Source of the DNA: Microbacterium luteolum
GTDB lineage: Bacteria > Actinomycetota > Actinomycetes > Actinomycetales > Microbacteriaceae
NCBI RefSeq assembly: GCF_039533965.1
Contig: NZ_BAAAUN010000001.1
Location: 3,012,950-3,076,949 of the forward strand
Direction of reading: 5' to 3'
Length of the DNA stretch: 64,000 nucleotides
Shown here: positions 31,897-40,319 of the stretch, one piece after another
Position numbering within the stretch: position 1 is the first letter of the stretch
Layout: each line of letters starts with the position of its first letter
Notes under the pieces: generated by a model
Databases searched by the model: none
What the model was told of the DNA's origin: nothing
Seen by the model: the letters and a program-made list of their open reading frames with translations, nothing else
Made by a program: the position numbers and the translations under genes

Positions 31897-31912
31897 GAGT
31901 TTCGTGTACTTT
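31884..31912 (+). promoter_or_regulatory. Promoter of the muropeptide ABC/recycling operon
   Basis: -35-like TTACAT (31884-31889), 17-base spacer, -10 TACTTT (31907-31912). Transcription would start near 31919, giving a leader of about 90 bases before the ABC binding-protein gene. Confidence 0.5.
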
Positions 31913-31924
31913 TGGTACCACCAA
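31912..31924. promoter_or_regulatory. Second dyad at the operon transcription start
   Basis: TTGGT-ACC-ACCAA, perfect five-base arms overlapping the predicted start point; second candidate regulator site. Confidence 0.4.
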
Positions 31925-32008
31925 GACCGACGATGTTCGCGGGCGAGCAGGCGCAAGCGCCTCCCCGACGCCACGGCGACGCGTCCCAGCCAGCAGGAGG
32001 AATCAGCA

Positions 32009-33556
32009 ATGAGCACAGCACGGCGGGCGTCACTGGGCGCTCTCACCGCGACGGGCGCCATCTTGGCCCTCGTCATGACCGGGTGCTCCGCCCCGGCATC
32101 CGATCCGTCCCCCTCGGAGGGCACCGCAGGCGGCGATCTCGTCATCGGCGTCACCAGCGACCCCGACACCCTGTTCCCCTGGAAGGCCACGCAGTTCCAG
32201 GCCGTCAACGTCCTGCAGAACCTCTACGGCACCCTCACCGAGTTCGACGAGGAGCTCAACGTCGTCCCCGGGCTGGCCGAGTCCTGGGACGTCTCGGAGG
32301 ACGGGCTCACCGTCACCCTCAAGCTGCGCGAGGGCGTGACCTTCGCGGATGGCAGCACGTTCGGATCCGAGGACGTCAAGTACTCGCTCGACGCGATCGC
32401 CCTCGAGGCCACCGCCGCCGTCGCACGCAGCTCGCTCGCGTCGGTCACGGCCGTCGAGGCGACCGACGAGTCGACCGTGACGCTCACGCTGAGCGCCCCC
32501 GACGCCGCGCTTCCCGCCAACCTCGCCGTGATCAACATGGCGATGCTCTCCTCGGACGACACCGAGGAGGCGCTGAACACCACGCCGAACGGCACCGGAC
32601 CCTTCGTCCTCGAGGACCGTTCGCCGAGCCAGTCGCTCACGCTCGCGAAGAACGACGACTACTGGGGCGACACCGCGCTGCTCGACACGGTCGAGTTCCG
32701 CGTCATCCCCGACGAGTCCTCGATCGTCTCGGCGATGCAGTCCGGCAACGTCCAGCTCGCCGTGTTCGACGACCCGCTGGTCGCCCAGACCGCCGAGGGC
32801 GCGAACGTCGAGGTCGCGACCACCCCGCAGCTCAGCTACCACGCCCTGCAGCTGAACGCGACGCGCGGCGACCTCGCCGACGTCAACGTGCGTCTCGCCA
32901 TCCAGTGCGCGATCGACCGTCAGGAAGTCCTCGACACCGCCGCCCTCGGCGAGGGAGAGGTCACGGGGCCGATCACGTCGCCGGCGTACAAGTCCGACCC
33001 CGACGCGCGCCCCTGCCCGGAGCGCGACCTCGACAAGGCGGCCGAGTACCTGAAGAAGGCGGGCAAGGAGGACGGCGTCACGATCAACGCGATCGTCTCG
33101 CAGGGCGAGTACGCCACCTCGGTGAACGAGGCCCAGAACCTCAAGGCCCAGCTCGCCGACGCCGACATCACCCTCGAGATCGAGGTGCTCGAGTCCGGTG
33201 CGTTCGTCGACCGCTGGATCGCCGCGGACTTCGATGCCGCGGTCGCCCTCAACGGCGGACGCCCCGACCCCGACGGCATGTACGGCCGGTACTTCACCAG
33301 CACCGGAAACCTGAACAAGGTCGCCGGGTACTCCTCGCCCGAGCTCGACGCGCTGTTCGCCGAGGGCCGTCAGACGGCGGATGCCGATGAGCGCAAGGAC
33401 ATCTACGCGCAGGTCTCCGAGAACCTCGAGGACAACGCCGCGTGGATCTGGCTGTTCACCAGCTACACCTACACCGCGACGGCGTCGTCCGTCGACGGTT
33501 TCGTTCCGATGGTGAACGGCTCGCTCCAGTACCTGCGGACGACCTCCATCAAGTAG
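32009..33556 (+). CDS. ABC transporter substrate-binding lipoprotein, oligopeptide (family 5) type, muropeptide candidate
   Basis: 515-residue extracytoplasmic receptor. Signal peptide ASLGALTATGAILALVMTGC ends with a lipobox and lipid-attachment Cys about residue 26. The mature domain is SBP family 5: LYGTLTEFDEELNVVPGLAE, SWDVSEDGLTVTLKLREGVT, TPNGTGPFVLE, VRLAIQCAIDRQEVL. These proteins bind di- to oligopeptides or related compounds; MppA of E. coli, a family member, binds murein tripeptide. GGAGG is well placed before the ATG. First gene of a nine-gene operon with both permeases next and the ATPase last, so a muropeptide ligand is inferred from context. Confidence 0.9.
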   Translation: MSTARRASLGALTATGAILALVMTGCSAPASDPSPSEGTAGGDLVIGVTSDPDTLFPWKATQFQAVNVLQNLYGTLTEFDEELNVVPGLAESWDVSEDGLTVTLKLREGVTFADGSTFGSEDVKYSLDAIALEATAAVARSSLASVTAVEATDESTVTLTLSAPDAALPANLAVINMAMLSSDDTEEALNTTPNGTGPFVLEDRSPSQSLTLAKNDDYWGDTALLDTVEFRVIPDESSIVSAMQSGNVQLAVFDDPLVAQTAEGANVEVATTPQLSYHALQLNATRGDLADVNVRLAIQCAIDRQEVLDTAALGEGEVTGPITSPAYKSDPDARPCPERDLDKAAEYLKKAGKEDGVTINAIVSQGEYATSVNEAQNLKAQLADADITLEIEVLESGAFVDRWIAADFDAAVALNGGRPDPDGMYGRYFTSTGNLNKVAGYSSPELDALFAEGRQTADADERKDIYAQVSENLEDNAAWIWLFTSYTYTATASSVDGFVPMVNGSLQYLRTTSIK

Positions 33557-33629
33557 CGGACGGATGCGGCGCCGGTGCACGACCGGCCGGCGCCGCCTCC
33601 TCCCCGACGACAGGCAGCCTCACACTCGC

Positions 33630-34601
33630 ATGTTCAGACAGATCCTCCGCAACACCGTGCTGCGCCGCATCCTCGCAGCCCTCGGCACGCTCCTCGGCGT
33701 GGCCGTCTTCGTCTTCCTGATGCTGCGCGCCATCCCCGGCGACCAGATCAGCTCGGGCCTCGGCACCGAGGCAGCCGCCCTCACACCCGCGCAGCGCGCC
33801 GCTCTCGAGGCCTACTACGGTCTCGACCAGCCGCTGTTCGTGCAGTTCTTCTCGTGGCTCGGCAACATCTTCACCGGCAACCTCGGCTTCTCCTCGCGCG
33901 CGCAGACCAGCGTGCTCGACCTCACCCTCGCCGCCCTGCCGGTGACCTTCGAGCTCGCGATCTTCTCGATCGTGATCGCCCTCGCCATCGGCATCCCGCT
34001 CGGCATGCTCTCCGCCTCGAAGCCCGACTCGGTCCGCGACGGCTTCGGCCAGGTCGTCGGGCTCGCCGGGCTCTCGATCCCCGCGTTCCTGCTCGGCACC
34101 GCGCTGCTCGCGATCCTGGCCTCCTCGTTCGGGTTCAACCCCAACGGTCAGGGCTTCGCCACGCTCTTCCAGGACCCGCTGCTGAACCTCCAGCAGATGC
34201 TGCTCCCGTCGATCGTCCTCGGCTTCGGCATCGCCGCCCCGATCATGCGGACCACGCGCACCGCCGTGCTGGAGATCCGCGCCAACGACTTCATCCGCAC
34301 CGCGCGCGCGAAGGGCGTGCCACCGCGTCGCCTGCAGATCCGGCACGTGCTGCGCAACGCGCTCGTGCCGATCGTCACCATGACGGGCCTGCAGTTCGGC
34401 TACCTCCTCGGCGGTGCGGTCGTGGTGGAGCAGATCTTCTCGCTCCCCGGCATCGGCCGCCAGGTGCTCCTCGGCATCCAGCAGAAGGAGTACGCGCTCG
34501 TGCAGAGCACCGTGCTGGTGATCGCGCTCGCGTTCGTCATCGTCAACCTGCTCACCGACCTGCTGTACCGGGTCATCGATCCTCGGGTGCGTGCCGCATG
34601 A
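33630..34601 (+). CDS. ABC transporter permease, DppB-like
   Basis: 323-residue inner-membrane permease with about six helices. The N-terminal TLLGVAVFVFLMLRAIPGDQ is typical of DppB/OppB, and the EAA cytoplasmic loop is NDFIRTARAKGVPPRRLQIRHVL. The end VEQIFSLPGIGRQVLLGIQQ is also diagnostic. The ATG chosen gives MFRQILRNTV; the upstream 22-residue extension is proline/arginine-rich and intergenic. It forms a heterodimeric channel with the next permease and overlaps it by four bases. Confidence 0.92.
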   Translation: MFRQILRNTVLRRILAALGTLLGVAVFVFLMLRAIPGDQISSGLGTEAAALTPAQRAALEAYYGLDQPLFVQFFSWLGNIFTGNLGFSSRAQTSVLDLTLAALPVTFELAIFSIVIALAIGIPLGMLSASKPDSVRDGFGQVVGLAGLSIPAFLLGTALLAILASSFGFNPNGQGFATLFQDPLLNLQQMLLPSIVLGFGIAAPIMRTTRTAVLEIRANDFIRTARAKGVPPRRLQIRHVLRNALVPIVTMTGLQFGYLLGGAVVVEQIFSLPGIGRQVLLGIQQKEYALVQSTVLVIALAFVIVNLLTDLLYRVIDPRVRAA

Positions 34602-35485
34602 CCGACATCTCTCAGACCCCTGCTCTCGCCCCCGGCGGCGGACGCACGATGGAGCGCGTGCGGCTGCTGCTGCGCAGCAGGAGCGGTCTCACCGGACTCG
34701 TCATCGTCGTCCTCCTCGGTGTGCTCAGCATCGTCTCGGCGTTCGGGCTGCTGCCGTTCGATCCACTCGCTCAGGACCCGCCGTCGCGCCTGCAGCCGCC
34801 GTCGGGTGCGCACTGGTTCGGCACCGACCAGTTCGGCCGCGATGTGTTCTCCCGCGTGGCCGCCGGCGTCGCGAACTCCGCCCTGATCTCGCTCGTCGCC
34901 GTCGCCTTCGCCACGGTCGTCGGCACGGTGTGCGGTCTGATCGCCGGCTTCTACCGCGGCTTCTCCGACGGCGCGATCACGGCGGTCACGAACGTGCTCT
35001 TCGCGTTCCCGCCGCTGCTGCTCGCCCTCTCGCTGGCCTCGGTCTTCGAGCGCAACTGGTTCACTATCGCCGTGGCCATCGCGATCGTCTACGTGCCGAT
35101 CTTCATCCGGGTGACCCGCGGTCCTGTGCTGTCGCTCCGCGAGGTCGAGTACGTCAAGGCCGCGAAGAGCACCGGGCAGAGCCGCATGGCGACCATGTTC
35201 CGCCATGTGCTGCCCAACATCACGTCGATCATCATCGTGCAGGTGACGCTCTCGCTGTCGTGGGCCGTGCTCACCGAGGCGTCGCTGAGCTTCCTCGGCC
35301 TGGGGACGCCGCCGCCGGCGCCGTCGCTCGGATCGATGATCTTCGAGGCGCGCACGCTCGTGACCATCGCCCCCTGGACGATGATCGCCCCCGGTGTGAT
35401 CGTGGTCCTGCTCGTGGTGGGCCTGAACCTGCTCGGCGACGGACTGCGCGACAGTCTCGACCCGCGGAACAGGGGCAAGCGATGA
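34598..35485 (+). CDS. ABC transporter permease, DppC-like
   Basis: 295-residue second permease subunit. DppC/OppC marks: an N-terminal helix then HWFGTDQFGRDVFSRVAAGV and the EAA loop REVEYVKAAKSTGQSRMATM-FRHVLPN. Also ASLSFLGLGTPPPAPSLGSM and NLLGDGLRDSLDPRNRG at the C-terminus. Starts inside the stop of the DppB-like gene (ATGA) and ends inside the start of murQ (ATGA), so transport and catabolism are translationally coupled. Confidence 0.93.
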   Translation: MTDISQTPALAPGGGRTMERVRLLLRSRSGLTGLVIVVLLGVLSIVSAFGLLPFDPLAQDPPSRLQPPSGAHWFGTDQFGRDVFSRVAAGVANSALISLVAVAFATVVGTVCGLIAGFYRGFSDGAITAVTNVLFAFPPLLLALSLASVFERNWFTIAVAIAIVYVPIFIRVTRGPVLSLREVEYVKAAKSTGQSRMATMFRHVLPNITSIIIVQVTLSLSWAVLTEASLSFLGLGTPPPAPSLGSMIFEARTLVTIAPWTMIAPGVIVVLLVVGLNLLGDGLRDSLDPRNRGKR

Positions 35486-36387
35486 CGATGGAGGATCTCG
35501 GCGGACTCGCCACCGAGGCGAGCGACCCGCGCTATGCGGAACTCGACCTGATGAGCGTCGCCCAGCTCGCGCAGACGATGAACGACGCGGATGCCACGGT
35601 GCCCGGTGCCGTGCAGCGGGCGCTCCCGCAGATCGTCCCGGCCATCGAGGCGACCTCCGAGCGCATGGCTCGCGGCGGGCGGCTCGTCTACGTCGGCGCG
35701 GGGACGCCGGGACGCATCGGGGTCGTCGACGCCTCGGAGTGCCCGCCGACGTTCAGCACTCCGCCGGAGCTCGTCTTCGCGATCATGGCCGGCGGCCCCG
35801 GAGCGATCGTGAATCCGGTCGAGGGCGCTGAGGACGACGCCGACGCGGGCAGCGCCGCGATCGACGAGGCGGGCATCGGCCCGCTCGACACCGTGATCGG
35901 CATCGCCTCCAGCGGACGCACGCCCTACGTCGTGGCCGCGATCCGGCGTGCGCGGGAGCGCGGCGCACTGACCGTCGGGCTGTCCTGCAACACGGGCACC
36001 GTGCTCAGCGCGGCCGCGGAGCACGGCATCGAGGTCGAGGTCGGCCCCGAGGTGCTCTCCGGCTCGACGCGCCTCAAGTCGGGCACCGCGCAGAAGCTGG
36101 TGCTCAACATGTTCTCGACCATCGTCATGGTGCGAGGCGGCAAGGCCTACGGCAACCTGATGGTCGACCTGAAGGCGACCAACCACAAGCTCCGCGAGCG
36201 CGCCACCCGTATGGTGCAGTCGATCGCCGCCGTCGATCGGGAAGCCGCGATCGGCGCCCTCGAGACGGCGGGCTACGACGTGAAGATCGCGTCGATCATG
36301 CTCCGCCGCGGCGAGGACCTCACCGAGGCCACCGCACGGATCACCGCCGCCGACGGCCGGCTGCGGACAGCACTGGAGGAGAACTGA
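35482..36387 (+). CDS. murQ: N-acetylmuramic acid 6-phosphate etherase
   Basis: 301-residue SIS-fold lyase cleaving the D-lactyl ether of MurNAc-6-phosphate to GlcNAc-6-phosphate and D-lactate. N-terminal TEASDPRYAELDLMSVAQLA corresponds to the TE-N-ID signature. Then come VYVGAGTPGRIGVVDASECP, the SIS core IGIASSGRTPYVVAAIRRAR and GPEVLSGSTRLKSGTAQKLV, followed by KAYGNLMVDLKATNHKLRER, diagnostic of MurQ, and a C-terminal UBA-like helical segment. Placed directly after the permease genes (ATGA overlap) and one base before anmK, it marks the operon as muropeptide recycling. Confidence 0.93.
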   Translation: MTMEDLGGLATEASDPRYAELDLMSVAQLAQTMNDADATVPGAVQRALPQIVPAIEATSERMARGGRLVYVGAGTPGRIGVVDASECPPTFSTPPELVFAIMAGGPGAIVNPVEGAEDDADAGSAAIDEAGIGPLDTVIGIASSGRTPYVVAAIRRARERGALTVGLSCNTGTVLSAAAEHGIEVEVGPEVLSGSTRLKSGTAQKLVLNMFSTIVMVRGGKAYGNLMVDLKATNHKLRERATRMVQSIAAVDREAAIGALETAGYDVKIASIMLRRGEDLTEATARITAADGRLRTALEEN

Positions 36388-37577
36388 TGCGCGTCCTGGG
36401 ACTCATCTCCGGCACCTCGCACGACGGGATCGATGCGGCCGTCGTGGATTTCACGGCGAACGACGCCCCCTCGGCATCCGGTGTCGCTCTGCGGGGGACC
36501 GTCCTCGCCTCGACGAGCGTGCCGTACGCCGCCGAGCTCCGCGCCAGGCTGATCGCCGCGCTCCCGCCCGCGCAGACCACGCTCGCCGAGGTCGCCGAGC
36601 TCGACACGCTCATCGGGCAGGCGTTCGCCGAGGTCGCCGCCGACATCTCCGCCGAGGTCGGCGGCGTCGACGCGATCTGCTCGCACGGGCAGACCGTCTA
36701 CCACTGGGTCGACGGCGCGCACGCGCTCGGAACGCTGCAGATCGGGCAGCCCGCCTGGATCGCCGAGCGCGTCGGAGCCCCGGTCGTCTCCGACATCCGC
36801 ATCCGCGACATCACGGCGGGCGGGCACGGCGCACCCCTGGTCTCGTTCCTCGACGAGCTGCTGCTGCGCACGCACGCCGGGGTCTCGGCGGCCCTGAACC
36901 TGGGCGGCATCTCGAACATGACGGTGGTGCGACCCGACGGCCTCGTCGCGTACGACATCGGCCCGGCGAACGCGCTCGTCGACGCGGTCATCGTGGAGCA
37001 TGGTCTCAACCCGCTCGGGTACGACGACGACGCCCGGATCGCGCGCACGGGGCACGTCGACGACGCGCTGCTCGCGGCGCTGCTCGCCGACCCGTACTAC
37101 GCGCTGACCCCGCCGAAGAGCACGGGCAAGGAGCACTTCCACCTCGGCTACGTGCACGAGCACCTCGCGGCGCAGGGGCGCGAGATCCCGGTCGAAGACG
37201 TCGTGCGCACGCTCACCGAGCTCACGGTGCAGACCGTCGCGCGCGATGTGGCGACGGCCGGCATCGAGTTCCTCGCGGTGTCGGGAGGCGGATGCCGCAA
37301 TCCGCTGATCCTCGACGGACTGCGCGCAGCCCTGCCGGGCACGCGGGTCGTCCTCGCCGATGAGCTCGGCGCCCCGGCGGACAGCAAGGAGGCGATCCTC
37401 CTCGCGCTGATCGGCTGGTGCACGATGCACGGCGTCTCGGCCATCGTCCCCGGCGGCACCGGGGCGCGGGAACCGCGCATCCTCGGCACGATCACCCCGG
37501 GTGCCGGTCCGCTCGTGATGCCGCAGCCCGTGTCCGGCATCGACTCTCTCACGCTCGCGGAGGCCGCGGCATCGTGA
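36387..37577 (+). CDS. anmK: Anhydro-N-acetylmuramic acid kinase
   Basis: 396-residue kinase that hydrolyses and phosphorylates 1,6-anhydroMurNAc to MurNAc-6-phosphate, the MurQ substrate. Visible: VLGLISGTSHDGIDAAVVDF (ATP P-loop with catalytic-region Asp; family GTSxDGID), CSHGQTVYHW, LQIGQPAWIAERVGAPVVSD, AALNLGGISNMTVV, YDIGPANALVDAV and SGGGCRNPLI. The ATG shares its A with the murQ stop (TGATG). Its presence implies the cell uses anhydro-muropeptides, products of lytic transglycosylases, possibly from other bacteria. Confidence 0.94.
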   Translation: MRVLGLISGTSHDGIDAAVVDFTANDAPSASGVALRGTVLASTSVPYAAELRARLIAALPPAQTTLAEVAELDTLIGQAFAEVAADISAEVGGVDAICSHGQTVYHWVDGAHALGTLQIGQPAWIAERVGAPVVSDIRIRDITAGGHGAPLVSFLDELLLRTHAGVSAALNLGGISNMTVVRPDGLVAYDIGPANALVDAVIVEHGLNPLGYDDDARIARTGHVDDALLAALLADPYYALTPPKSTGKEHFHLGYVHEHLAAQGREIPVEDVVRTLTELTVQTVARDVATAGIEFLAVSGGGCRNPLILDGLRAALPGTRVVLADELGAPADSKEAILLALIGWCTMHGVSAIVPGGTGAREPRILGTITPGAGPLVMPQPVSGIDSLTLAEAAAS

Positions 37578-38062
37578 ACGTCGAGGTGCGCCCTGCGACC
37601 CCGGACGACCTGTCCGGGGTGCTCGGCGTGTTTCTGGGATGCTGGCGGGAGAGCTACCGCGGCATCCTGCCCGCATCCGCGATCGACGCGATGACCGATG
37701 AGCGCGCTGAGGCCCTGTGGCGACGTGTGCTGGCCGACCCGGTCGGCGAGTTGCTGGTCGCCGAGCGCGACGGCGAGGTCGTCGGCCTCACCCGCTACGC
37801 CGTGAGCGACGGCGAGGGGGCGGTGCACTCCCTGTACGTCTCGCCGCGCACGCACGGCGGCGGGGTCGGCACGGCGCTGCTGTCGACGGCCGCCGAGGCC
37901 CTCCGCGCGGCGGGGGCGGATGCCGCCACGCTCTGGGTCTTCGCTGCCAACGCGCCCTCCATCGGCTTCTACGAGTCCCGCGGCTGGCAGGCCGACGGAG
38001 CGACCCGCACCCAGCCCGACTTCGGCGAACCGGAGCAGCGGATGCGCAGGGAGTGGGCATGA
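37574..38062 (+). CDS. GNAT-family N-acetyltransferase in the muropeptide operon
   Basis: 162-residue acetyl-CoA-dependent acetyltransferase. Motif A is VHSLYVSPRTHGGGVGTALL (about residues 87-106), the pyrophosphate-binding Q/RxxGxG/A variant HGGGVG, followed by AAGADAATLWVFAANAPSIG and FYESRGW, the motif B end. GTG start overlaps the anmK stop. A possible job is acetylating an amino group of imported peptides, amino sugars or amino acids, protecting or inactivating them; inferred only from operon membership. Confidence 0.85.
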   Translation: MNVEVRPATPDDLSGVLGVFLGCWRESYRGILPASAIDAMTDERAEALWRRVLADPVGELLVAERDGEVVGLTRYAVSDGEGAVHSLYVSPRTHGGGVGTALLSTAAEALRAAGADAATLWVFAANAPSIGFYESRGWQADGATRTQPDFGEPEQRMRREWA

Positions 38063-39213
38063 GCGTCGTGGAGCGGATGCGCGTGCTGCGGGTGTCGTCG
38101 CCGCTGGTGCGACCCTTCGTCACGGCGGTGCGCCGCACGGATCGCCTCGACGTGGTGCTCGTCGAGGCCACCGATGCGGATGGCCGCGTCGGCTGGGGCG
38201 AGGCGGCGGTGAGCTGGCGTGTCACGGGGGAGAGCCCGCAGAGCGTCGCCGCCGCGGTGACCGGACCGCTCGGTGCCGCGGTCGCCGGGAGGCGAGCCGG
38301 CGACCCTGCGCTGGCCGGCGTCATCGCCGCGTCGATCTGGGGGAATGCGGCCGCTCGCAGCGGGGTCGCGTGCGCGGTGGCGGATCTCGCCGCGCGACAG
38401 CGGGGGCTGTCCGTCGCGGAGGCGCTTCTGGGGAACGGCGCGACGGCGCCGTCGCGCCTCCGCACGGACATGACGCTGTCGACCGCGCCTCCGCCGGAGT
38501 TGGCGGAACAGGCGATCGCGCACGTCGCGGCCGGATTCGGCTGCCTCAAGATCAAGGCCTCCGCCGCGCACGACACGGTCGCGGGTCTCCGGGCCGTGCG
38601 CGCCGCCGTCGGCCCGGCGATCACGCTTCGTATCGATGCGAACCAGGCCTGGGACCCGGAGACCGCGATCCGGGTGATCCGCGCCCTCGAGGACGAGGGG
38701 CTCGACATCGAGCTGGTCGAGCAGCCCGTCGCGGCATCCGACCTCGAAGGGCTGGCGACGGTCACGGCGGCCGTCGGCACCCCGATCATGGCCGACGAGG
38801 CCGTGCGCACCGAACGCGACGTCCGGGCGATCGCGGACCGCGGCGCCGCCGACCTCGTGAACATCAAGCTGGCGAAGACCGGCGGTCCGACCGAGGCCGT
38901 CGCGGCGGCCCGTGCCGCGCAGGAAGCCGGGCTCGGCATCGTGTTCGGCTGCATGATGGAGTCTCCGGTCGGGGTCACCGCCACCGCGCATCTCGCGGCG
39001 GTCCTGGCTCCCGACGAGGTGCACGATCTGGACGCGGCGCTCTGGCTCCGGCGGTCGCCCGTGATCGGCGGCATCCGCTCCGAGGGTGACGTGCTCGAGC
39101 TCGGCGCCGGCCTCGGATTCGGCATCGATGCGCTCGCGCCCGACGTCGAAGCCGAGGTGCTCGCGGACATCCGGCCCGCGCACAGCCGGATCCATGAGGA
39201 GGTGCGCGCATGA
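38059..39213 (+). CDS. Dipeptide epimerase, enolase superfamily (L-Ala-D/L-Glu epimerase type)
   Basis: 384-residue enzyme of the muconate-lactonising subgroup. The catalytic KxK is K164-I-K166, the other acid/base K270 (VNIKLAKTGG), and the Mg2+ ligands Asp193 (RIDANQAW), Glu221 (ELVEQP) and Asp246 (IMADEAV). A CMMESP motif follows. This residue pattern fits dipeptide epimerases such as YcjG, which convert L-Ala-D-Glu from murein to L-Ala-L-Glu so that peptidases can use it. ATGA overlaps on both sides. Specificity is inferred from context. Confidence 0.88.
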   Translation: MSVVERMRVLRVSSPLVRPFVTAVRRTDRLDVVLVEATDADGRVGWGEAAVSWRVTGESPQSVAAAVTGPLGAAVAGRRAGDPALAGVIAASIWGNAAARSGVACAVADLAARQRGLSVAEALLGNGATAPSRLRTDMTLSTAPPPELAEQAIAHVAAGFGCLKIKASAAHDTVAGLRAVRAAVGPAITLRIDANQAWDPETAIRVIRALEDEGLDIELVEQPVAASDLEGLATVTAAVGTPIMADEAVRTERDVRAIADRGAADLVNIKLAKTGGPTEAVAAARAAQEAGLGIVFGCMMESPVGVTATAHLAAVLAPDEVHDLDAALWLRRSPVIGGIRSEGDVLELGAGLGFGIDALAPDVEAEVLADIRPAHSRIHEEVRA

Positions 39214-40319
39214 GCGCCGTGCAGGCTGTCGAGGCCGTGTTGGCAGGGTCTTCCGCTCCGGCGGGCGTCGTGGTCGGCATCGCTTCGCCGTCCGGGCGCG
39301 ACGTGGCCGCCGGCGGTCACGCCGACGTCGCGGGAGCGCCGATGACGGGGGATACCGCGTTCGACATCGCCTCCGTGACCAAGGTTGCCGCGACCACGAC
39401 GGCCGTGCTCGCCCTGGTCGGCCGTGGCGACCTCCGCTTCGACGACCTCGTCTCGCGCTTCCTTCCCGGCACCGCATGCGCGCCGCCGACGACGCTCCGC
39501 CACCTGCTGCAGCATCGCGCCGGTCTCTGGGAATGGCAGCCGCTGTATCTGGACCCGCGCGACCCGGTCACCGCCATGGACGCCATGCCCCTGCGCTACG
39601 CACTCGACGAGGGGCGCCAGTACTCCGATCTCGGCTTCCTGCTGCTCGGCCGCATCGTCGCCGCCGTCACGGGCATGCCGCTGGACGCCGCGGTCCGCGA
39701 CCTCGTGACCACGCCGCTCGGACTCGACCGCACGGGCTTCGGGCCCGTGGCGACCCCGGTCGCATCGACCGCGGTCGGCGATATCGCGGAGCGCCGCATG
39801 GTGGCCACGGGCGAGCCCTATCCGATCCTCACCTCCCGACGTCACTTCGCCTGGCGCGAGGAGGAGATCGCCGGGGCGGCGAACGACGGCAACTGCTTCC
39901 ATGCGTTCGGCGGGATCGCCGGGCACGCCGGACTGTTCAGCACCGCCGACGACCTGCTCACGCTCGGCACGGCGCTCGCCGCTCCCGCGCAGCACGCCGA
40001 TCTGTGGAATCCGGATGCCGTCGCCGAGCTGTTCCGCGACGGACCCGACTCCGGCCAGGCGCTCGGCTGGCGCAGCGACACGGTCCGGGTCGACGGTCAC
40101 GAACAGCGGATGCTGTGGCACCCCGGCTTCACCGGCTGTGCCCTCGGCATCATCCCCGGCGCCGGCATGGCCGTCGTGATGCTCGGCAACCGCCTCCTCG
40201 CCACCGAACCGGCCACGACCGAGACCCTGTGGCGATCGGTCCTCCCCGCACTCCTGGGCGACCAGACATCCCGTGACACCGCGACTTCCCGTGAAACCGA
40301 AGGAACGAGAACACCATGA
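39210..40319 (+). CDS. Beta-lactamase-fold serine hydrolase, AmiE (YbbE)-like
   Basis: 369-residue class C-like serine hydrolase. The SxxK motif is Ser55-V-T-Lys58 in DIASVTKVAA, Tyr138 in RQYSDLGFLLLGRI is the YxN-equivalent, and HAGLFSTADDLLTLG follows. No signal peptide, so it acts in the cytoplasm. In Bacillus subtilis the murQ-murR-murP operon encodes YbbE/AmiE of this fold, reported as an N-acetylmuramyl-L-alanine amidase. An equivalent here could split imported MurNAc-peptides into sugar for AnmK/MurQ and peptide for the epimerase. Unlike the secreted Bacillus enzyme, the location fits ABC uptake of intact muropeptides. Esterase or peptidase activity is the alternative. Confidence 0.82.
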   Translation: MSAVQAVEAVLAGSSAPAGVVVGIASPSGRDVAAGGHADVAGAPMTGDTAFDIASVTKVAATTTAVLALVGRGDLRFDDLVSRFLPGTACAPPTTLRHLLQHRAGLWEWQPLYLDPRDPVTAMDAMPLRYALDEGRQYSDLGFLLLGRIVAAVTGMPLDAAVRDLVTTPLGLDRTGFGPVATPVASTAVGDIAERRMVATGEPYPILTSRRHFAWREEEIAGAANDGNCFHAFGGIAGHAGLFSTADDLLTLGTALAAPAQHADLWNPDAVAELFRDGPDSGQALGWRSDTVRVDGHEQRMLWHPGFTGCALGIIPGAGMAVVMLGNRLLATEPATTETLWRSVLPALLGDQTSRDTATSRETEGTRTP

